Source: Strigamia acuminata (Eukaryota; Arthropoda; Chilopoda; Geophilomorpha; Linotaeniidae). From it: 64,000 bases of DNA. Under the pieces are notes generated by a model, which was given only the letters and a program-made list of their open reading frames with translations, was not told where the DNA came from and ran no database searches. The stretch lies in the NCBI GenBank assembly GCA_949358305.1, contig OX442319.1, forward strand, positions 6,262,001 to 6,326,000, given 5' to 3'. Positions within the stretch are counted from its first letter, which is position 1. Each line of letters starts with the position of its first letter. A program made the position numbers and the translations under genes. Positions 59,801-64,000 of the stretch are shown here, piece by piece.

Positions 59801-62800
59801 AAAATGGGTTTGGACGAGTGCTGAAAGTGTTAAATGTTTTTGTTTTATTTTTTGGATTGTGTAGGATAATTATACCGCTTTGCACATCGCGGTGGAAGCG
59901 TGTCGACCAGCGGTGGTTGAGATTTTGCTCGGCCACGGAGCTGAAGTCGATCTCAAAGGCGGAAAAGTGAGATATTTTTATTCTACGCTTACAGCGTGTT
60001 GTGTTTATGAGTTTGCAGTGCGATAAGTGCATCCAAGGTTTCTGTTTTTTCTATTTTTAGTAGAAACAGGCGTAAATTACATTGTACGTCAAAAAATGCG
60101 TAAATAGAATAAAGTACCGGTACAATTAAAAGTGGTTTTCCATTTGGTTAAAAATACATTAAAATTAAATTATGAAATTCATAAAACTGTGAACGGACAC
60201 AAAAACAAAACAAACTTCTGTTTTTGCTGTTTAGAAAAATCCATACAAACTTTGAATGTACTTTATTGACTCCTAAACATAACCATAAAATTTAAATTGG
60301 ATAATTAAAAGTAATTAAAACACAAAGTTAAATTTTAATGGTTTTACCAGATATTAATTAAGCAATAAAGACATTTTTAGAAGCAATGCGTTTTTATTGC
60401 CCCTTTAATTATTGAAACTTCTTTGCAATGCTTCAATATTATAGAACGGAGAGACTCCTCTCCACATCGCGGCTCGTGTCCATGGAGGTGAAAAGTGTGC
60501 GGGAATGTTGCTCAAAAGTGGAGCGGATGTAAATGCTGCTGGAGAAGTAAGATTTCTCCAAAAATAAATTAAATTAAATTTTAAAAAAAATTTAATTTTA
60601 ATTTTAGAATGGCGAAACGGCACTACATATCGCTGCTCGCTACGGCCATTTGCAAATGGTGGAACTGCTTTTGGAAGATGGTGCCAATCCGAACTTCCAA
60701 TCAAAAGTAAGCTATTTTTATATTGATTTATTCATTATATTCTGAAAAGGAAGATGCTTTTAATTGCTCATTTGGCCGGAATCGAATTAAACCCGTGTTC
60801 CACTGACCTCAAACTATTGAAGTGATAACTTTCACGCAAAAGAGGTCACGAGGCACAAGATCAACTCGTAAATTCCCAGCGTCGTTTTCCCTGTCGTTTG
60901 ACATTCATTTTGCGTGCCATCAATTAAACTCTCACGCAATTTTTTTTCCTCGTATTTTATTTGACTGCCGAGAGTTGTGTGTGCCTGCAATTACTCGATA
61001 GATTACAGAGATTGGTCCGCCAACCACGCAACTTTTTTTTTCTTTGGAAAAAATCTGTTGGTTTCCATGACTACAGTTGTGTTTTATATGTTAAATTTTT
61101 TTTTAAAACTTGGATTTATTTTTTCAGGTGGGTGAAAGTCCACTGCACATTGCCGTCCGCCATTGCCATTACCCAGTGGCCGCAGCGCTACTTAATTATG
61201 GAGGCCGGTCCAAAGAGTTCGCCGCCCGACTGGTCAACTTGCAAACATGTGTTAGTAAACTTTTTGGATTTGGATTTTATTTTAAATTTATCTCTAAACT
61301 TAATTTTTTTTATCTTATTTTTATTTTATTTTATTTTTATTTTTTTTAATTTTAAGATTTTTTAAAATTTTTTTAAATTTTAAAATTTTAAAGTTAAAAT
61401 TTATTTATTTTCTAATAAAAAGGAAGATGAAAGTGCATTGCACTATGCAGCCGAGATCACCAAGGACACAGTTCACCATCCCAACGAAGATGTGGACATT
61501 GTGCGTACCCTGATGGAACTCGACGGCGATATTAATCTGATGACTAAAGCAGTTAAGTTCCTTTTGTAACTTTTGCACCTTTGCTTCCAAGCCTAACCTC
61601 TGCAGTTAGAGAAAGAAAAGACAGAATACTGTTTGTAAACCAGAAAAAATTATAGATACAGAGTTCACATGTACTTCCTGGGTCCTGGGCCTCGTTGGGC
61701 ACCACTTTTGTATCTTTGCTTCCAAGAACAAAATCACAAGACCAAAATCTATGCCTAAAACTTCATTCTTCTTTCACTTCACTAAAAGAAGAAAAAATCC
61801 TTTATTATCATTACTTGGCCAACAGTTGTTAGGGGAAAATATGGAAGCTGCATGATGCTTTATACACTGTATTGTTGCCAATACAATGTACTTATTTACT
61901 GCGCTTAAACCTGCACAATTCCTTGTGGTGCAAATACACCACAGTAACTTAAACTAGCATTTTTTTAAAATTATATATTTGTTTAAATAGACGAACGAAA
62001 CCGCAATACATTACGCTGCACGTGCAGGAAATTCAGACGTCTTGCTAGAAATGACTCACCATATCTCTGCCAATTTGCTGCAAACGGCAATGAACAAACA
62101 AGCAGGAGTAATAAATAAAAATTTTTAAAAAAAATCCAAAAATATATTTATAATTTTTTTTTTTGGTAGAATGGTTGGTCGCCTCTTCTAGTGGCCAGTG
62201 AACAAGGCCACTTAGAAGTCGTCAAGATCCTCCTTCAAAATCACGCCCGAGTCGACGTGTTTGATGAAGTAGAATTTTGTTTATTTATTTATTTTTATTT
62301 ATTTTTAATTTTAATTTTGATGACTATAGAGCGGCAAGGCAGCACTCCACGTGGCGGCCGAAAAAGGTCACCGAGCCGTGGTTGATGTCCTGTTGCAGCA
62401 CAAGGCGTTCGTGAATGCACGTTCTAAAGTGGGAATCACTCCGTTGCATCTGGCTGCGATGAACGGATACAACCAATTGGTCACTTCACTCATAGAGAGC
62501 AATGGGGCCATGATGGATGCTTTTTCTCTCGTAATTTTTTTTTAAATAAATTTTTTTTTTTTAAAAATAAAAATTAAATTAATTTTTTTAGTCAAAACAA
62601 ACTCCGCTGCACATGGCGGCACAAAATGGCCAATTACAAGTGTGCAGCACACTTCTGGAACTCAAAGCTGATGCCAATACCACGGATGAAGTACAGTCGA
62701 AATCAATTTTAAAAATATTACGGAGTATTATTAATATATTGTGATTCCATTTTTTATTAGCTTGGTCAAACTCCACTTCATTTAGCCGCCGAAAATGACC

Positions 62801-64000
62801 ACTCTGATGTCGTCAAACTTTTCCTAAAACATCGACCTGAACTTGTCACAATGGCAAACTCAGTAAGAACTATTTTTGTGTTATTTGTTTTGTTTTTTAA
62901 ATTAAATTACGGTAAATTATCTTGCTAATAGAATGGATTCACATGCGCTCACATCGCTGCCATGAAAGGCAGTGAAGCTGTGATCGAAGAACTGATGAGA
63001 TTCAACAAAGTGGTGGTTATTACGGCGAGAAATAAAGTAATACGAGATATTGCCTTCAAAATAACAATATTTAACGCAATGAACTCGAAAATAGACCAGT
63101 GATTCCACATCATTACATCTAGCTGCAGAGGGGGGCCACGATGACGTGGTCCGAATGCTTTTATCAGCTGGCGCGTCAGCGAACGACGAAAACCGAGTAA
63201 GTACAGGCCGCATACACAGTGCAGTGCAGTGAAGCACAGTGCAATGCAATGCAGTACAGAGCAGTGCAATGTAGTGCAGCACAGAGCAGTGCAATGCAGT
63301 GCAGCACAGAGCAGTGCAGTGCAGCACAGCACAGAGCAGTGCAGCACAGCACAGAGCAGTGCAGCACAGTGCAATGCAGTACAGCACAGTGCAGTGCAGT
63401 GCAGCACAGTGCAATGCAGTGCAGCACAGTGCAATGCAGTGCAGCAAAATGCAATGCAGTGCAGCACAGCGCAATTTTGGGGCCCAATTTGGGCGATTTT
63501 GTTGTGGCCTGATTGGGTTCAATTGCCTCGTCCAAGACTGCAGAATGACAAGATATTTTATTTTGAATTTCAGGAAGGTTTGACAGCAGTTCATTTAGCC
63601 GCAAAACATGGACACTTGAATGTGTTGGATGCGCTCAAATCTGCAGTGTCCGGTCGTGTTACTAGTAAAAAGGTTATATGAAATAAATTTGATGACATTA
63701 ATGTGCTGTACTCAAATAATTCTGGTTGATTTTGATTTAGACCGGACTCACAGCTCTGCACGTGGCTGCCCAATATGGACAAACCGATGTTGTGAGAGAA
63801 CTGCTTACTTATATCCCAGCGACGGTGAAAAGTGAACCGCCAGCCGCACTCACCGAGGGATTCTTCAAAGATGCTCATGCAGACGTGAGATTGAATTGAA
63901 TTTTTTTATCCAGTGTGCATTAATCATGAATTTTGGTTTCGATCGCAGTCCGGATTAACACCGCTTCATTTGGCCGCTCAGTGGGGGCACGAAAACATCG
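56893..64000 (+). CDS. nompC: nompC/TRPN mechanosensitive channel, 3' partial
   Basis: Exons: 56893-57426, 57703-57804, 58290-58388, 58462-58578, 58640-58744, 58829-58927, 59235-59537, 59687-59785, 59865-59966, 60445-60546, 60608-60706, 61128-61250, 61423-61551, 61991-62107, 62170-62268, 62330-62530, 62592-62690, 62761-62862, 62932-63036, 63095-63196, 63574-63672, 63741-63884 and 63949 onward, all introns phase 0; about 1,044 residues visible. The N-terminus carries NDKDRPPPATTAKT, shared with Drosophila NOMPC. Then come about 25 ankyrin repeats in the NOMPC order (for example DKFKAS with ERTKDGNTMLHIA; NHARVDVFDE; SRV/SKVGITPLHLAAMNGY). The ankyrin array tethers the channel to microtubules in mechanosensory neurons. 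The pore domain lies beyond the window. Confidence 0.95.
57480..57690. repeat. 32-bp tandem repeat in nompC intron 1
   Basis: Several copies of 'ttgttgatttaattggtttt' plus 'atgttgtttttt' just upstream of exon 2. Confidence 0.8.
63216..63475. repeat. cagtgcagtgcagcacag-type repeat in a nompC intron
   Basis: Pentamer-like units gcagt, gcaat and gcaca (for example 'cagtgcagtgcagcacagtg') fill 63216-63475 between the exons ending at 63196 and starting at 63574. They leave long open frames on both strands (Cys-Ser-Ala-rich), which are not genes. Confidence 0.92.

Noticed and set aside
63216-63681. Cys/Ser/Ala-rich open frames on both strands
   Set aside because: Produced by the gcagt/gcaat repeat in a nompC intron; only the exon 63574-63672 is real.

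Overview
The window is animal nuclear DNA: AT-rich, with GT-AG introns and many transposon remnants. Troponin I, a nompC-type TRPN channel and 10-cysteine prokineticin/astakine-like peptides point to an arthropod or a close relative. Nothing in the sequence supports a finer placement. Gene models below were joined by hand from splice sites and reading phase. They agree with family alignments recalled from knowledge, not searched.

Layout. 0-3.8 kb: 3' part of a PHAF1 (C16orf70) gene on +, with a transposon-filled last intron. 8-10.7 kb: troponin I on +. 11.2-14.5 kb: TEFM, the mitochondrial transcription elongation factor, with three nested DNA transposons in one intron. 14.8-18.3 kb: a divergent pair of leucine-rich-repeat (LRR) genes. 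18.4-20.7 kb: a scrap zone built from pieces of Tc1, CIMIP2C, the NACHT gene and TEFM. 22.2-25.7 kb: a NACHT (NLR-like) NTPase gene with a duplicated N-terminal exon. 26.0-30.1 kb: a direct segmental copy of 13.9-18.3 kb, in which one LRR gene is intact, the other is a pseudogene and TEFM is only a tail. 30.6-36.2 kb: a copia scrap, a small membrane-protein gene, then two cilium/axoneme genes (CIMIP2C-like and RSPH10B) in tandem on the minus strand. 36.5-37.3 kb: two small genes.

37.8-45.8 kb is one young LTR retrotransposon: 623-bp LTRs alike by eye, a 4-bp target duplication, a Gag ORF and a second ORF with a paired-CxxC motif, but no recognisable pol. 45.8-50.5 kb is retroelement and transposase debris, including a 358-bp spacerless palindrome. 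51.3-55.3 kb holds three tandem prokineticin-like genes, with a decayed Ty3/gypsy pol fragment between the first two. 56.9 kb to the window end is nompC, 23 phase-0 coding exons seen, many of them one ankyrin repeat long; the gene continues beyond the window.

Main themes. Repeated local duplication of immune-type or fast-evolving families (LRR, NACHT, prokineticin-like) sits beside conserved single-copy genes. The two axonemal genes suggest motile cilia or flagellated sperm. The least familiar objects are the pol-less LTR element with its second ORF, the NACHT gene with its exon duplication, and the chimeric scrap zone.
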